Shown: positions 35,564 through 47,742, numbered from the stretch's first letter. The stretch: 61,644 bases of DNA from Bigelowiella natans CCMP2755 (GCA_000320545.1 ADNK01000442.1:1-61644); one strand, 5' to 3'. Made by a program: numbers and translations. The notes: generated by a model not told the origin, from the letters alone.

Positions 35564-36214
35564 TCAAAGGACATTATTGCCTAAAAACCAATATGATTTT
35601 GATATGTATCTTCTGATGTGTTGCGATCGTCGTCGTTCTATCGTTGGCCGGACCGTTTCACCCGAGAGGCGGTGGCTTTTCAGATGGTTATACAGCTAAA
35701 AAAATGAGGCGATGGCATCAATGCGTTGGCAATGGCGACAACGAAGATAGGTGGTTACTCTGCTAGTAGTGAGTGAGTGAGAACAAAGATGGTGCACGAA
35801 TGATGAATTTAGTGACTTCGGGAAGATACTAGCGGACATGCAGCGAAGTTGTGGGACAAAGACAGGGAAGTAATCATTTCAAGCACTGTTCGTACATAGA
35901 GCGATCTAATTTTATTTTCCCATCATCATTCAATGCATCATCGAATCATCCTTACATTGGACTGTGCTCGGAACCACTCTTTGCACACCTATCATCGTCA
36001 TCATCATCGTCGTCGTCATCATCAAACCATCGATATTATCATGATGACCGTAGACAATCTCACCACCACAGCGTAACATGAGAAGAGAAAGAGGAGGAGG
36101 GGGGAGGAGGAAGAGATACAGAGGAAGAAATGGACTACACAGTATTTCACTACCGGACAGCAGAAGGATTTCTTGTCCAAGTGCACCGCAAAATGCGAAT
36201 CGAAGTTCTGACAG

Positions 36215-36254
<40 letters not shown>

Positions 36255-36275
36255 ACACGCACGTCAAATGATACT

Positions 36276-36314
<39 letters not shown>

Positions 36315-36383
36315 GTATGTGTTTGTGTGTGTAGACACGTTTTGATTCATCACCTACAAAACGGAACCCCCTCCCACCTCCTC

Positions 36384-36414
<31 letters not shown>

Positions 36415-37761
36415 TAAGGTCGTCGAGCTACCTGTCTCGATGACAGCTTCTTATTGCACTGGGGGCATCTGAACTTTCCCTCCGATGCATGAACGTGCAT
36501 GTGGTGTGTCAAATGGCCCAGCTGGGAGTAGTAGTAGCAGTAGCAGCAGCAGCAGCAGCACGTGGTACTCGTTTATCACACACATAGACGATGGAAAATT
36601 GGTGTTCGCACGAATTAAGCTATGTGTCTGCAAAGAACAGAGAAAGAGGATCAAGAAAGACGAAGAAGGGCCGCCGATTCTGCCCTCGATCTCTCTCACG
36701 CGAACCACCGACCTACATCTTGATAGAAAACCTAGTGTTCAATCTACCACCACCACCACCACCACCACCTGTTTGAATGCTTTGTTGCACTTCGTACACT
36801 TGAACGGTCTTCGGAACGAGTGGACTGCCCTATGCTGCTCCAGCCCGAATGCATCCTGGGTGGTGGGGATTGGGGGAGGGGGTTAGGGTTAGGGTTAGGA
36901 AGAAGAAGAAGGAGAAGAAGAGGCATGGAGGCATGCGAAGAAGCAGACCAAAAGAGAGACAACACACAGTGTGTTAGCAAAGATGATGGCGACAATTATG
37001 CCAATGATTCCAAATCATGCACCGTGCAACCAACACAGGGCTAGCGGATATAAATAAATAAATATATATATATATATATATACATAAACTGTACATACAC
37101 GCACGCACACACACACACGCATACACACAAACACACGCACAAACTGGAGCAGCCCAACTTATCCACACCAAACTCTCAGCAGCCCCCCCCCCCCCCCCCC
37201 CCCTTCCCAAGCAAGCAAGCGAGCAAACATACCCTAAAAGACTTCCTGCATATAGGGCAGATGTTCTTGGTCTCTCGCATGGTCGAATCGTTGCGGCGGG
37301 CACACCGATCAGCATGCCTGTTGTTGTGGTTGTTGTTGTTTATTGCAGAAACAGAGGAGAGATGGAAAAAGTCGAGAGTTAAACAAAGAAAGAGTGCGTC
37401 GTCGGTCAGGAGAACATCAGCGCTTCTCTCGCCTCTTCGCAATGTGCACAGACGTACTTGAAGAAGTCAGTCCATCTAGTGAAGTTCGTGTCTCCGCACA
37501 GCGTACACTCCATGTTGTTTGACTGTTGTCAAGGAGGTAAGAGCATCGATGATTCGTTGTCCCCGAAGAAGCCGCACATGATGTGTATATTTAACGGGTG
37601 AATCAAATGGAGACCACTACCACAATATGTTGTTGGCATGCGAATGGTGCGTAAAGTAAAGCAGTCACTGTGTGCGGTAATGATAAAGGCTGGGGAGTTG
37701 TTTAATGTGATTTTGACTTTAATATCGTTGCTTACAGCTCGTAACATGCGTTGTAGTATAA

Positions 37762-37802
<41 letters not shown>

Positions 37803-38252
37803 CATCACCACCATCAACACCACCATCATTCCATCATCGGTTTCTCAGTCGTCATCATCATTTTCGCCAATCAATATTGTTTACTATGATGCCTTACTAT
37901 GTTTGCATGATTGCTCCGCACGTGCGTATCTAAGACCCACTGAAATAATAAAAAATAGGTATTATGAAAGCTAAGATAACACCATTGAGTATGGTGAACG
38001 TAGTCGCCCCACCCTCCCCCCCCCAACCACAAAAATAACCTTTCTCTCACCCCTAAATATGTATTGCTGTCGTTATTGCGTCTCCTCTATACCATCACCC
38101 ACCTTCGAGGCGAAGACCCTCCAGCATTCAGAGCACTTAAACTGCGTCGTATTCTGGTGATGATGGTGATGATGGTGATAATGATGATGATGATGATGCT
38201 GTATCAAATCTTTACATACATACAAATTACATCTTTTGTTTATTGTGTACAC

Positions 38253-38284
<32 letters not shown>

Positions 38285-38575
38285 TCAGCATATTCTTCTT
38301 TGCGCCGAATAGCAGCTACCTGGAAATGAGTTTCAAGGTGTTTCCGGGCGGCATGCGGGTAAATAAACCGCCTTCGACATTTTGAGCACATGTAAGGCTT
38401 CTCGCCCTGCAAATTGAAATGGGACACCGATGATAAATGTTTGTTTATCGTGTAGTCGTCGCTATCCCTGCCTCTTGCCCCTACCCTCTACCCCTGCAAT
38501 ATTTCTTTTACCGTGTGGACATGGGAATGCCAACGTAGGTGTGCACTTTGCTGGAATGTTTGGTTGCCTAAGTTC

Positions 38576-38613
<38 letters not shown>

Positions 38614-38630
38614 ATATGTGGGAGAAATCA

Positions 38631-38667
<37 letters not shown>

Positions 38668-39484
38668 CTTGTATAGTATCCTACTCTATGCAAGTGGTGA
38701 TAGTACATGTTTCACACGTATAAGGGCGCTCCCCTGTGTGCGTCTTTATGTGCCGATTGACGCTCGATGGTTGACTAGCATAATCACATTAAAAACAAAC
38801 AAGAAATTGAGACCGGTCTCTATGCTACCAGAGCGGGCATTACATATCAGTCTCTATCCTTATGCTTTGTGCACAGCAGGGGCAGGACAGTTAGAAGGAT
38901 GAGATGATACAATATACCTGAAAGTTTTGAAGCAATGAGGACACTGCGAAGAGGAGATATTCTTGCGGGAGCCCCTACTATTGCTGGCAGACACAAGTCC
39001 TTGTGGGACGTATGGGCTGTATCTCGATTTTATGCGCCCACACAATCCATATTTACGATTATAGCGCTCGGAGTCCTGTCTCCTACATGGTTGGTGATGA
39101 AGATGACTTCCACGAAACAACGCGCTGTTGTTTTATGAAGCAGTACCATAGAGTCTTCGGCAGCTTCACGATGCGAGCAGGCGTGCTCTTCAAGTCCTCC
39201 AATCTGAAACGCGAACCAGACATAAAAAAGTACCATTTTAAACTCTTGGTAGTAGGGTGATGTGAGGGCTCTCTCTTCTGTCCTCCTTGATGATATGGGA
39301 TAGGGGGTGGGAAGTACGTCGTCAGATGCCACCTTTCAATGCTTTCTATGCGCGTGTGCTGGGAAATTTTGTGCTCGCTGGCCATTTTAAGGTCTCGTGC
39401 TCGTTTCGTATGAGCCACCAGGGAAGCAGCCACGAGAAAGACCAGGCAGAGACGAATCGTCGACGTCACCAGCTGCCTGGCCAT
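35564..39484 (-). CDS. nine-finger C2H2 zinc-finger protein, ~14 exons
   Basis: A probable DNA- or RNA-binding nuclear protein. Joining exons in phase gives nine consecutive fingers: CPHCFKTFSQPSSVNRHIKTH, CETCNQTFQQSAHLRWHSHVH and CSKCRRRFIYPHAARKHLETH as the first three, then fingers starting CSECWRVFASK, CTLCGDTNFTRW (a C2HC variant), CPICRKSFRDAF, CTKCNKAFKQLG, CPQCNKKLSSRQ and CPVCKEWFRAQSN. The spacing is C-x2-C-x12-H-x3/4-H throughout, except for the variant. Linkers such as TGERPY and GEKPY are classical. Introns repeatedly interrupt the fingers. The 5' end is inferred: an exon at 39333-39484 (starting MARQLVTSTIRLCLV, with a signal-like stretch, or at a later Met) and one at 39147-39203 join in phase to the finger-1 exon. 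The C-terminus after finger 9 may be longer. Confidence 0.85.
36881..36900 (+). repeat. short interstitial TTAGGG-type repeat
   Basis: Three tandem GGTTAG units inside an intron of the zinc-finger gene, next to a G-rich stretch. TTAGGG is the telomere unit of many eukaryotes. Three copies can arise by chance or as a microsatellite. Confidence 0.6.
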
Positions 39485-39636
39485 CCGCCATTTTATCGGG
39501 AGATTGCTTGTTTGTAGGGAAAATGAGGGGGAGTTCCCGATGTTTTCGGGGATTATTTTGCCGATATTCTCTCGAGATTGTATCGATTATTTCGAGATCC
39601 TCCAGAGATTTCTCATCACATACCCGGAAGCAGCCG

Positions 39637-41159
39637 ATGTCCTCGTACCTGCTCGTGGCAGCGCTTTTTGCAGGGGCGTCCACACTCTCTGTTGCGGCCG
39701 CCCCGTCGGGCCGCCGCGTCGCCAACACGAGGAGGCTACTCGACCTTAGGAGGTACTTACGAATGCTAGATAAGGAGATTGATGTGAAGGAACCATCATC
39801 CAATGGATTCATGGGAGCTCGTTGCTTGTCGAAACGTAACGAGTGGCTCAGAGCAAGGACAGCTTCATGGTGCTGAAATTCTTCTCTTTCTGTAGTGTTG
39901 GACGTCGTGAAGCGTCTATAGCTTCGTTACTGACGCCTACAGTTTTGTTGGGCCGCTTGCATCGTGGAACGGCGCGTGCGGATGAGAATCAAATCGATTG
40001 GAGGTAAGCAACCGAGAGCGAAAGGATAACATACGAATGCGACGATGGCGGTGCGCAATAGGTCCGTTGTAGGACCAGTTATTGACCATTATAAATCCTA
40101 CCCTGGATTAAAGGCAACGTCAAGACGCCGTCGTTACTCTGTATGCTCTCCATTGAACGTGGCTTAATTCTGCATAATTCAGAAAAGTGAGCGACGAAGA
40201 GTGGAAGAAGAGACTCACTCCAGAGCAGTATTTCATCCTTCGAGACAGGGGAACCGAACGACCTTTCAGTAGCCCCCTGTATTAAATGCTTAGTATCGTA
40301 TTTCAGCTGCTCTTCCTCTTCTTCACGATTCCCCCGTTCTCACCCCTCTGGTTCAAAAAGGTACAATGAGAAGCGCAAGGGGACGTACCATTGCTCAGGT
40401 ACTAATTTCTGCATTGAAAATTCGTTTGACTGCAATACTTCCCTGATCGGCGGTCCTTCCCGTCTTTGCAACTCAAATTCTCGCTGCAGGATGCGGCACA
40501 CCGTTATTTGAAAGTTCGAAGAAGTTCAACAGCGGAACGGTCCTAAGACCAGTAGCATGAAACTATAAGAGGAAACACAAGAGTTTTTAATGTTGTTTGT
40601 CTTAGTAAGCCTCTCCCCTCGCGTATGCCTCTCACACCAAGTTGTACATCATAGGGATGGCCCTCGTTCTACGACGGTCTTCCAGGAGTTGAGGTACATT
40701 ATCGATTGAGAAGCAGCGGCCGTGTATACCTTTTTTTGTGTTGCCGATAGGAGAGGAATTTTATGCGTTATCTCAGGTGAAAGGAGGGGGTTTAGCAGCC
40801 CTTGTGGGGCTAGCAGGGGAGGAGCTAGTATGCAGGACATGTGAAGGTCATTTGGGCGATAGATTTAACGACGGCATCCTTTGGAACACTCCGACAGGGC
40901 TGCGGTATTTGCGACATATACAACACAATGCATAAAGAGCCAGTAGCACTGAGCTTAATCTAGGGAGTAGATATTGCTATCTATTTACTTATAATTCGTG
41001 CAGGTTTAGAGGTTCTACATTCATCCATGCACTGTGTTAGCTTATCGCCCACAAGGCTGGACTCAGTATCTTACTTATTCTATATTCCATGACAGGTATT
41101 GCATCGATGGATATGCTTTACAATTTAAACCTTCAGCTGGCGACGACAGTATGAGCTAA
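39637..41159 (+). CDS. MSRB: methionine-R-sulfoxide reductase (MsrB), probably with signal peptide, 7 exons
   Basis: Reduces methionine-R-sulfoxide in proteins. Seven exons (39637-39752, 40184-40279, 40361-40398, 40490-40539, 40655-40693, 40777-40904, 41096-41159) join in phase to 176 residues. MsrB motifs appear in order: [75 protein letters not shown] and [18 protein letters not shown]. The two CxxC pairs should bind structural zinc. The catalytic Cys is in RYCIDGYA. Thr replaces the usual resolving Cys (SGTGWPSF), as in some MsrB classes that rely on thioredoxin directly. The first exon encodes [20 protein letters not shown], a signal peptide, suggesting the secretory pathway or a plastid reached through it. 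An alternative first exon (ATG at 40045, donor at 40118) also fits in phase and would make a cytosolic form. Confidence 0.85.
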
Positions 41160-41597
41160 ATAAAGATCCATTCTATAATTATCAAGCTGCGCAGTGCAAA
41201 AAATATTTTGAAATATAATCTTTCATAAAGACTTTTACATTTCAATGCATGCACATGCGGTACACATACGCGCGCTAGCACGCATGCGCAAATGCATGAT
41301 GCTACACATAGCAGCTGCACATGCAGAATGTACATATGCTTCAGCTTAGCATGCATGAGTTGCATTTATCGCGTGTGATAAGCATCTCTCTCCCATCCTC
41401 AAAATATTCATGATGCATGATGGAAGACCACGGCATCGCATCGTATCCTCGGGTGTTTGTTGGCCATTACCCATAAATGTCCTCACTGCTACTCTTTAAG
41501 TCTGATCTTCGCTCATTGCGTGCTTGACAAATATTTACTGCTAAGTAAAGGCTTGCTAGGGTGTGCATTGTGGCGCAAGAAACGAGGATCTTTTACC
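41160..41597. other. intergenic spacer
   Basis: Between convergent genes. TGCA/GCATG-rich, no exon seen. Confidence 0.5.
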
Positions 41598-42989
41598 TTA
41601 CGAACCGTCCGTCTTCTTGATCTTCTTTGCGCTCTTATTCAAATATGTAGCAAAGGCTTTAGCACTTTCCTTGAAAGCTTTTTGTGTGGCTGCTGTCTTC
41701 TCCTCGTTCGATGCGAATTTTTTGGAGGTAACCGCAAGTGCTGCATTTTTGGCAGAGCTCCCTATGCTCCAATCCGCATTTGTGTAGGCTGATATCCTTG
41801 GCATCTCTAAGGATTCAGCCTTCCAGGATTTCTTCATGACATCTAATCGATTGATTTTCGTGAACTTGTCATGAAACACATGGTCTTCAATCCTCTCCCA
41901 GTTCCTTGAATTGATTACCAGATCAAAACCAGGCCCTTCTGCACAGCGCTCGAGTCCGAAATGCGGTTTGGGCGACCCGAAGCTCAAATCAGCACCGGCA
42001 TACGCGAGTTTCCATGGGCCTTTGCCTTTTGAACTAGCTTTCAGACGGTTTCTCAGACGTGTTGCCAGAATAAATCTAGATCCTGCCTTACGAAAATAGT
42101 AGGGTAATGCCTCTAGATCCTCCGCCATCTCTTCTTCAGTCTTATCCACCTGCTCAGAATAATGGAAGTCTTCGTGCTCTTTCTTGTCAAACTCTATGGC
42201 CCAACGGACATCGACATGGCGATAATGAATGTCATGATCTGCAGCGCGTTCAACTTTTGTATCAGTTCCCTTGATCAGGTTGTTAATTGGCGTTCGAGCG
42301 TTTCGGCCCCTCTGCGATCGTATGCCAATAACAATATCCCCTTCTTCAAATGCAGATGTAGAAGAATCAAACACCTCCTTAACTTTAAATCCCTTCTCCA
42401 CCCAAGTTATGTTATTATTTAACTTTAAGTCATTACCATAGTAAGCCCGCAGCACATCTATAGAATATATTAAATCGATGCGAGTTCCAAGATACCATTT
42501 CTGGTCTGCATCACTAAAAAAGAGAATCTTGGGGTTGACACTGTCCACATTCGCTTTCTTGGGATCTGTTCCTTCTTCGAAGAGCTTTCCTGGTTGGATA
42601 TGAGTCGTCATTACTCCTGATTTCTCACCATATCTCTTGAGTCCTTGGTAGTAGACTGGTTTTCCATCGATGAAATCCTTTTTGTTAGAAGCTTTGACGA
42701 ATGGCATTCCAGGTACATTTGAATTTTCGAATTCGGGCATCGCCTCCAAATAGCGAGCAAAATCAGGGTCACGTAGGTAAATGACAGCTGGTTATTCATC
42801 GCCAACTTTGTCTTTTTGGGTGGCACTAGCTATCGGAGACAACGCGCCAATGCCATTTGTTTCGCCGAGATTCTCCCCAATATTCAATGAGGTTGTAGCA
42901 TTGCTGCCTGTGTGTTCCTTAAGGATGCGTGCATGGCTTAAACCCAACATCAGACATGCTGAGATGAGAAGCATCACGGCCCGGAACAA
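41598..42989 (-). CDS. unknown secreted protein interrupted by one in-frame TAA
   Basis: From an ATG at 42989 the frame encodes a clear signal peptide (MFRAVMLLISACLMLGLSHA), then a Ser/Thr/Asn-rich segment, and reaches TAA at 42792-42794. The same frame continues after the TAA without another stop for about 398 codons to 41598. The part after the stop looks like one soluble domain: PVYYQGLKRYGEKSGVMTTH, DADQKWYLGTRIDLIYSIDV, KPHFGLERCAEGPGFDLVI and a Lys/Ala-rich end. The TAA could mark a recent pseudogene, a sequencing error, readthrough, or removal in a 39-bp mini-intron (GTGCCA...ACCAG) that keeps the frame. Reading over the stop is not claimed as the native protein. I do not recognise the family. 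Confidence 0.6.
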
Positions 42990-43881
42990 TGATAGCCGCG
43001 GAGAGGTAGCACTGAATTTGAACAGTTCAAATTGCTTTGAATACGATTGTTCAAATTCTGTTACGACTCAAACGACAAGTGGAATTCCCCGATGATACCG
43101 GTAACTGCTAGATCTATTGGGTTTCTGGAGACTCACAAGAGATAAGTCGAACAGCGCACGATGTTGTGTCGTCAGGACTAAATGTCATGTTATTTTATTA
43201 TTTTACTTCTCTTTTGTTTTGATCAAGATCTAGTCATATGTTCCCACCTTGCCTCGATCTCGTTGGAAAAAATAAAATTAAAGGCCCGAACGGCAAGAAT
43301 GATCGCTTTCGCTGGACAACAGGCAAAAGGGATGGGGAATTTCGAAATTTTACGCAAACTCTTTTGTCGCAGGACGCGTTTGATCTTTGCACAACTTCCC
43401 AGCAACAAGAAATCGTTCGCTCGCAACGAGAAATCGTACGCTCGGACGGCTTCTTCATGATTCAGCATTTCCTTTTGCCAGTGCAAGATTTCAAAACATC
43501 GAAAGTGGCATGCGGTTTTCAGTAGCGACGTAATCAAAATATTATCGCAGGGTCAAAAATTGCATTTTTTCTCGAGAGGCTGGGTGAACCCTGACTGAAA
43601 TTCGGGGAAAAGCACCCTCAAACAGGGAGGAAGAGGCACACAATTCACACAAGAGAAATGCTGCCCCGTACCTGTTCTCCCCCTGTCCCTTCCCTCTCCA
43701 ACTCTTCCTCCTGCTCATCGCTCAAAACTGACGAAAGTAACTTCGTTCGAGAATTTAGTTTTCATACGTTAGTCAGGATGTCGTATCAGCTGAGAGGAAG
43801 AAATCTTCTGTATCTTCGGTGTCTATTTGCTACTTTCTTGCGAACAACTCTGAATAATCATTGCATGACACAGGTGGGAAC
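42990..43881. other. spacer between divergent genes
   Basis: No exon with support. A frame from an ATG at 43779 (MSYQLRGRNLLYLRCLF) looks like a mitochondrial presequence for the HAD gene but does not join it in phase. The 43230-43540 part has open frames on both strands without recognisable content. Confidence 0.4.
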
Positions 43882-45374
43882 ATGGTTTTTTTTGGCGAGA
43901 ACTTGGACGAGTCCAGCACTATGTCAGAAGATAACGAAATTCTTTTGAGACGAGCCCCTCGCTTTACTGGCTACGATAATTCCAGAAAGCAAGTATACCC
44001 CATGTCCCAAGGTTCATGCAGCGACCAAAAGATTGCGGACAACGGGACCAATAGAGACAGTATCAATGAAATCAAGGAAAGCATTCTAGAAGCATGTCTT
44101 AGTTCTATCCCGCAGCGAAAGCTTGGTAGGGGAAAGCTTTCACTGCCAGCCTTTGTCTTCGATATCGACGGGGTGTTCAAAAACGGTGGGAAGTATGCTG
44201 AATTCGGAGCCAAAGCAATCCGTAAACTTCAAAGAGCCCACATTCCCTATGTTTTCATGACAAATGGCGGTGGTGGTCGCACGGAGAAGCAGTACGCAGA
44301 AGTAATGAATGAAAAGCTTTCGCAGTTCGACTCCGAGAGGCGAGGTCCTGCGGAATATGTGAGAGAAAACCAGATGATCCTAAGCTACACACCCTTCCGA
44401 ACCCATCTTACGCACTTGAAGAATGAGCCCGTTCTCATTGTCGGCTGCCCACGTGCCATCCATACAGCAAGGAAGTACGGCTTCACAAGAGCCATGGCGC
44501 TGTCTGAATATGCAAGGCGGCATCCCACCATGAATCCCTTTAAGAAAGGTGGTTGTGAGAAGGACGGGAAGGTGATCACCACGGGAATAAAAGAACGGTG
44601 GAACGAAAATTTTCGCGCTGTTTTGGTCTTCACAGACCCTCAAGGTTACTTATTTCCAAACAAACACTCCGAAAAAATGGTTGTAAAATCGCGCTGACTT
44701 TGATTCTCACTCCCCCCTTGAGTCTCACTCCTCTACCACCCGTGATCCCTTTCCTCACTGCAGACTTCTTCGAGGCGCTACAGATCGTAACCGATGTCTT
44801 ACTGTCTAGCCGGCCCGGAGAACAGGAGTTTGAGCCATCGCATCGCATCCCTATTGTCTTCTCGAACCCCGACCTGCTCTGGAAAACCCAGTACGCCCAC
44901 GCACGTTTTGGACAGGGGGCGTTCCGACTCTCACTGGAGGCATGCTATAAGGCCCGAATGCAAGCTATGGGCCTCAATAGAGAGGAGATAGATGATCGGT
45001 TGAACGACTTCATCCAATTTGGAAAACCAGAACCCGCACAGTTCATCCACGCACGCACTGCAGCGTTGACCCAGGCAGAGGGTAAAGGGCAGGACGGCTG
45101 CTCGATCTCCCATTTCTACATGGTGGGAGATAACCCACGCTCGGACATCACCGGTGCTGTTCGCATGCAGAAGCTTGTTGCTGAAAGCAAAAACGAGCGT
45201 GCTCATGGTTGGTCTGGAATGCTTGTCAAAACCGGTGTCTGGCAGGAGGGGGACGACACGATGGGGGCGTCGGAGATCCATAGAAACGTTGTGGATGTCA
45301 TCGATGCTGTTCTCAAGAGACACAAACGGGAAATCGCACAGTTTACTAATACAATAGAAGCGATGCGGCTATGA
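43882..45374 (+). CDS. HAD-superfamily hydrolase, CECR5/HDHD5-like
   Basis: A class IIA haloacid-dehalogenase-like phosphatase of the eukaryotic CECR5/HDHD5 (yeast YKR070W) type, often mitochondrial. Two exons (43882-44644, 44764-45374) join in phase (DPQ-DFFEALQIV), giving 457 residues. Motif I is FVFDIDGVF, with the nucleophile and acid/base Asp at about 94 and 96. The family's squiggle-flap region and motif II are in YVFMTNGGGGRTEKQYA. The C-terminal motif IV is MVGDNPRSDITGA. The family-specific IPIVFSNPDLLWKTQY and GKPEPAQF are present. The chosen ATG precedes about 85 residues of poorly conserved sequence; an ATG upstream with presequence-like content is out of phase. The physiological substrate of the family is not established. 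Confidence 0.9.
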
Positions 45375-46416
45375 TCAATTTTCTGCTGTATCGTACATAC
45401 AAACCACGTACGAGATATTTATCCCTTTTCATCGTTGCTGGAGTATACACATAGCGACATTCTTAAGCGTTCGTAAGTGACTGAAAACAAGGAGATGACT
45501 GCTGTAGAATAGCATTCGGCCTTTTAACTATTTTGCAATCTGAACCAGTATGTTTGATTATTTTCCCGCTAGATTCACAAATTTTAGTCTCGCGACGAGT
45601 ACAGAAATGCTGCTTTACGATCTTGCTATTATGTAGAATTTTTGTTCTATATGAGTATCCTTGACACTAATGTTATGAGAGCTATATCTTGGTCGTTTAC
45701 CCCATCCAAATCTTTCAGGGATATTGTCTTTGGTAATTGAGCTTCGTGAGAACTGATTCCGTTCATCTCATGAACTTTAGGATGTAAAATATAAAGAGCG
45801 TTATTTAATTTAAGTTTTTTGCAATCTACTAATTATAATCGAGCTGATTTACTACCGGTCGTCAACACTCCAAGTTTGTGTAACATGCTATGGAGTATAT
45901 TTTCCGTTGGAAGCATGCTATGTCTCCTCACCCTATGTTGATGCTAAGTCAAGCCTGCCCACACTAAATTCCATGCTTGCCGCCTAGTGTGTCCGTCATG
46001 CAAGCCGCTGTCGATGCATATACTAATGACGAGCGACGTACGTACGATAACTTTCCCGAAAAAACTCAATTTTTCTTTCCTGATGATAATGTTATGGTAC
46101 GTTTCATCGTGCACGCATATGGCTTGACAACGTTTAAAAAATGACAGTGTCAATGCCTGCCCGCGTACCTATTTGCACCAATAATAGCGCCATATATTTG
46201 CATAGATACGTACATGCAGCTTTAACATCGCACACAACTATCCACAGGCAGATCGCTTCGCAAATGATGATCAAATATAGAATTTATTGTTCAATTGTAG
46301 TGCAAGAACACCTTTTGAGCACACATGCACGCGTGAATCGTGACATGATGTTCTTGCCTGGCTAGCTGGAGTAGTCATGTTATGTGTGATACTCGAACGC
46401 AGAAACACGTCGCGTT
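45375..46416. other. intergenic spacer
   Basis: Between the convergent HAD and cupin genes. AT-rich at first, then TGCA/GCATG-rich. No exon or structured element seen. Confidence 0.55.
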
Positions 46417-47742
46417 TTACTGCTTGCATTTTTTTCGTGAGCACATCGCGTGCATTCCTACTACAGCAGTAAGAGCACCAACAACCATCCCTAGACCAAA
46501 TGTCAGGACCTTGCAACCAGGGAACAGGAAACCTCTGCTGCGACTAGCTACTCCTTCACCGAGCAAACCTTTAATCTCTAGAAAAGTCCCATCCTTTGCT
46601 CTCATTACTGGCATTTCCTCTAAAACGACGCCTTGGGCTGGAATCCCGCCAAGGAGATGAGGAAAGAGCTGGTCACCCATGTCGATCGCACTGATGTCAC
46701 CGACGGGAGCTGTCTTCTCGAAGATAACCTGAACACAAATGATCGAACAAGAATAAATATCTTAAATAGGGGAAGAGAATCACTATGATTGTAAGTAATG
46801 CACTTTTTCCATAGAGAGGAACGACAAATGGGAGTTGGCAAAGTCTCAGCTACGTCGCGCTAAGCCTCTCGCAAAGCCTCTCTAACAAGCACAACCGTCA
46901 CCTTGACTCCGCCTCTCTCAAGATGTACTCGATCGGTCCTCAGGCACACATATTCATCCTTAACATCTTTGTAAAAGTGGTTGAGTACGTCGATGAGCTT
47001 CGTTGGGTCCGCCGTGGCATGCGTGAACTTGCCATCCTGTACAAATGTGGGCGGGTAGTAGATCCCACTCTTTGACTGCTTCGCTGCCTCCCAGAGCGAT
47101 TTCTTGGCAACATGATACAACCACGGGTGTTTTGCAGACTCGTGCATTGCTGTCAGCTTCATCATCGCCTCGCCCGTCTTGGCGTGGTTGTTGCCTTCCT
47201 CATCCTCCCTGCCACAATTGTCAGTGGAGAACGCCGGGAGGCATATCGGGATATACTTGCAGGGACCTGGCCATCTCCACTTGACGCGCATGCCTGCCGG
47301 GAGGAAGGCTCCTGAGCCAGCCTCCACAGTCGTGGAAGAGCCGTCCGAGTAACGGAGCTCAACTTTGCCTTCAAGGACCATGACGTACTCGTCGAACTGA
47401 TATTATTAGGTTGTTGAAAAAAGCGCTTAATGTAATAGAAACCGTGCGCAGAGCTTAGTGAACTAAGTAATCGTGCCGCTAAGCCTAGATCCACCATCCC
47501 GAATCTGTCCTCACACCAAAGCCACTCTTCAATACCTGAGGTGTTTGCCATGCCTCCTCCGACGCCTTCTTCACAGAGACCTCGCAGGCGGAGAGGCGAG
47601 CGTCGCGAGATGCGATTCGACCGAAAAATTCTCGAATGGTTATGTCTTTCGCGTCGACGACGGACACTGGCTTGAAAGTAATCGCCTGGTCTTTCTGACC
47701 GTTGGAAACCGGCTTCGGTATGTTCTGCTTGGCCTCCCCCAT
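46417..47742 (-). CDS. cupin + DUF952 protein with C-terminal membrane anchor
   Basis: Three exons (47536-47742, 46887-47396, 46417-46728) join in phase 0 to 342 residues. Residues 10-140 form a cupin of the EutQ type: FDEYVMVLEGKVELRYSDGS, then AGSGAFLPAGMRVKWRWPGP, with ICLPAFS. Residues about 160-295 match DUF952: HPWLYHVAKKSLWEAAKQS, FTHATADPTKLIDVLNHFY, FPHLLGGIPAQGVVLEEMP and DGTFLEIKG. Near 311-333 lies a hydrophobic helix (VLTFGLGMVVGALTAVVG) followed by a basic tail (SRKKCKQ), the form of an ER or outer-mitochondrial tail anchor. Cupins often bind a metal, but I see no complete His/Glu metal triad. DUF952 has no established activity. The combination is unusual, and the role cannot be deduced. 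Confidence 0.8.

Noticed and set aside
35433-35699. Plus-strand 88-codon frame
   Set aside because: It overlaps the finger-9 exon of the zinc-finger gene on the other strand and has no recognisable content.
36217-36410. CRISPR-like regular repeats
   Set aside because: They are CA/TA/GT microsatellites with no unique spacers, in a eukaryotic intron.
43223-43537. Overlapping frames of about 100 codons on both strands
   Set aside because: No family, no splice sites, no compositional bias; probably chance.
43779-43872. Mitochondrial-presequence-like first exon for the HAD gene
   Set aside because: The frame does not join the HAD exon in phase with any plausible intron.
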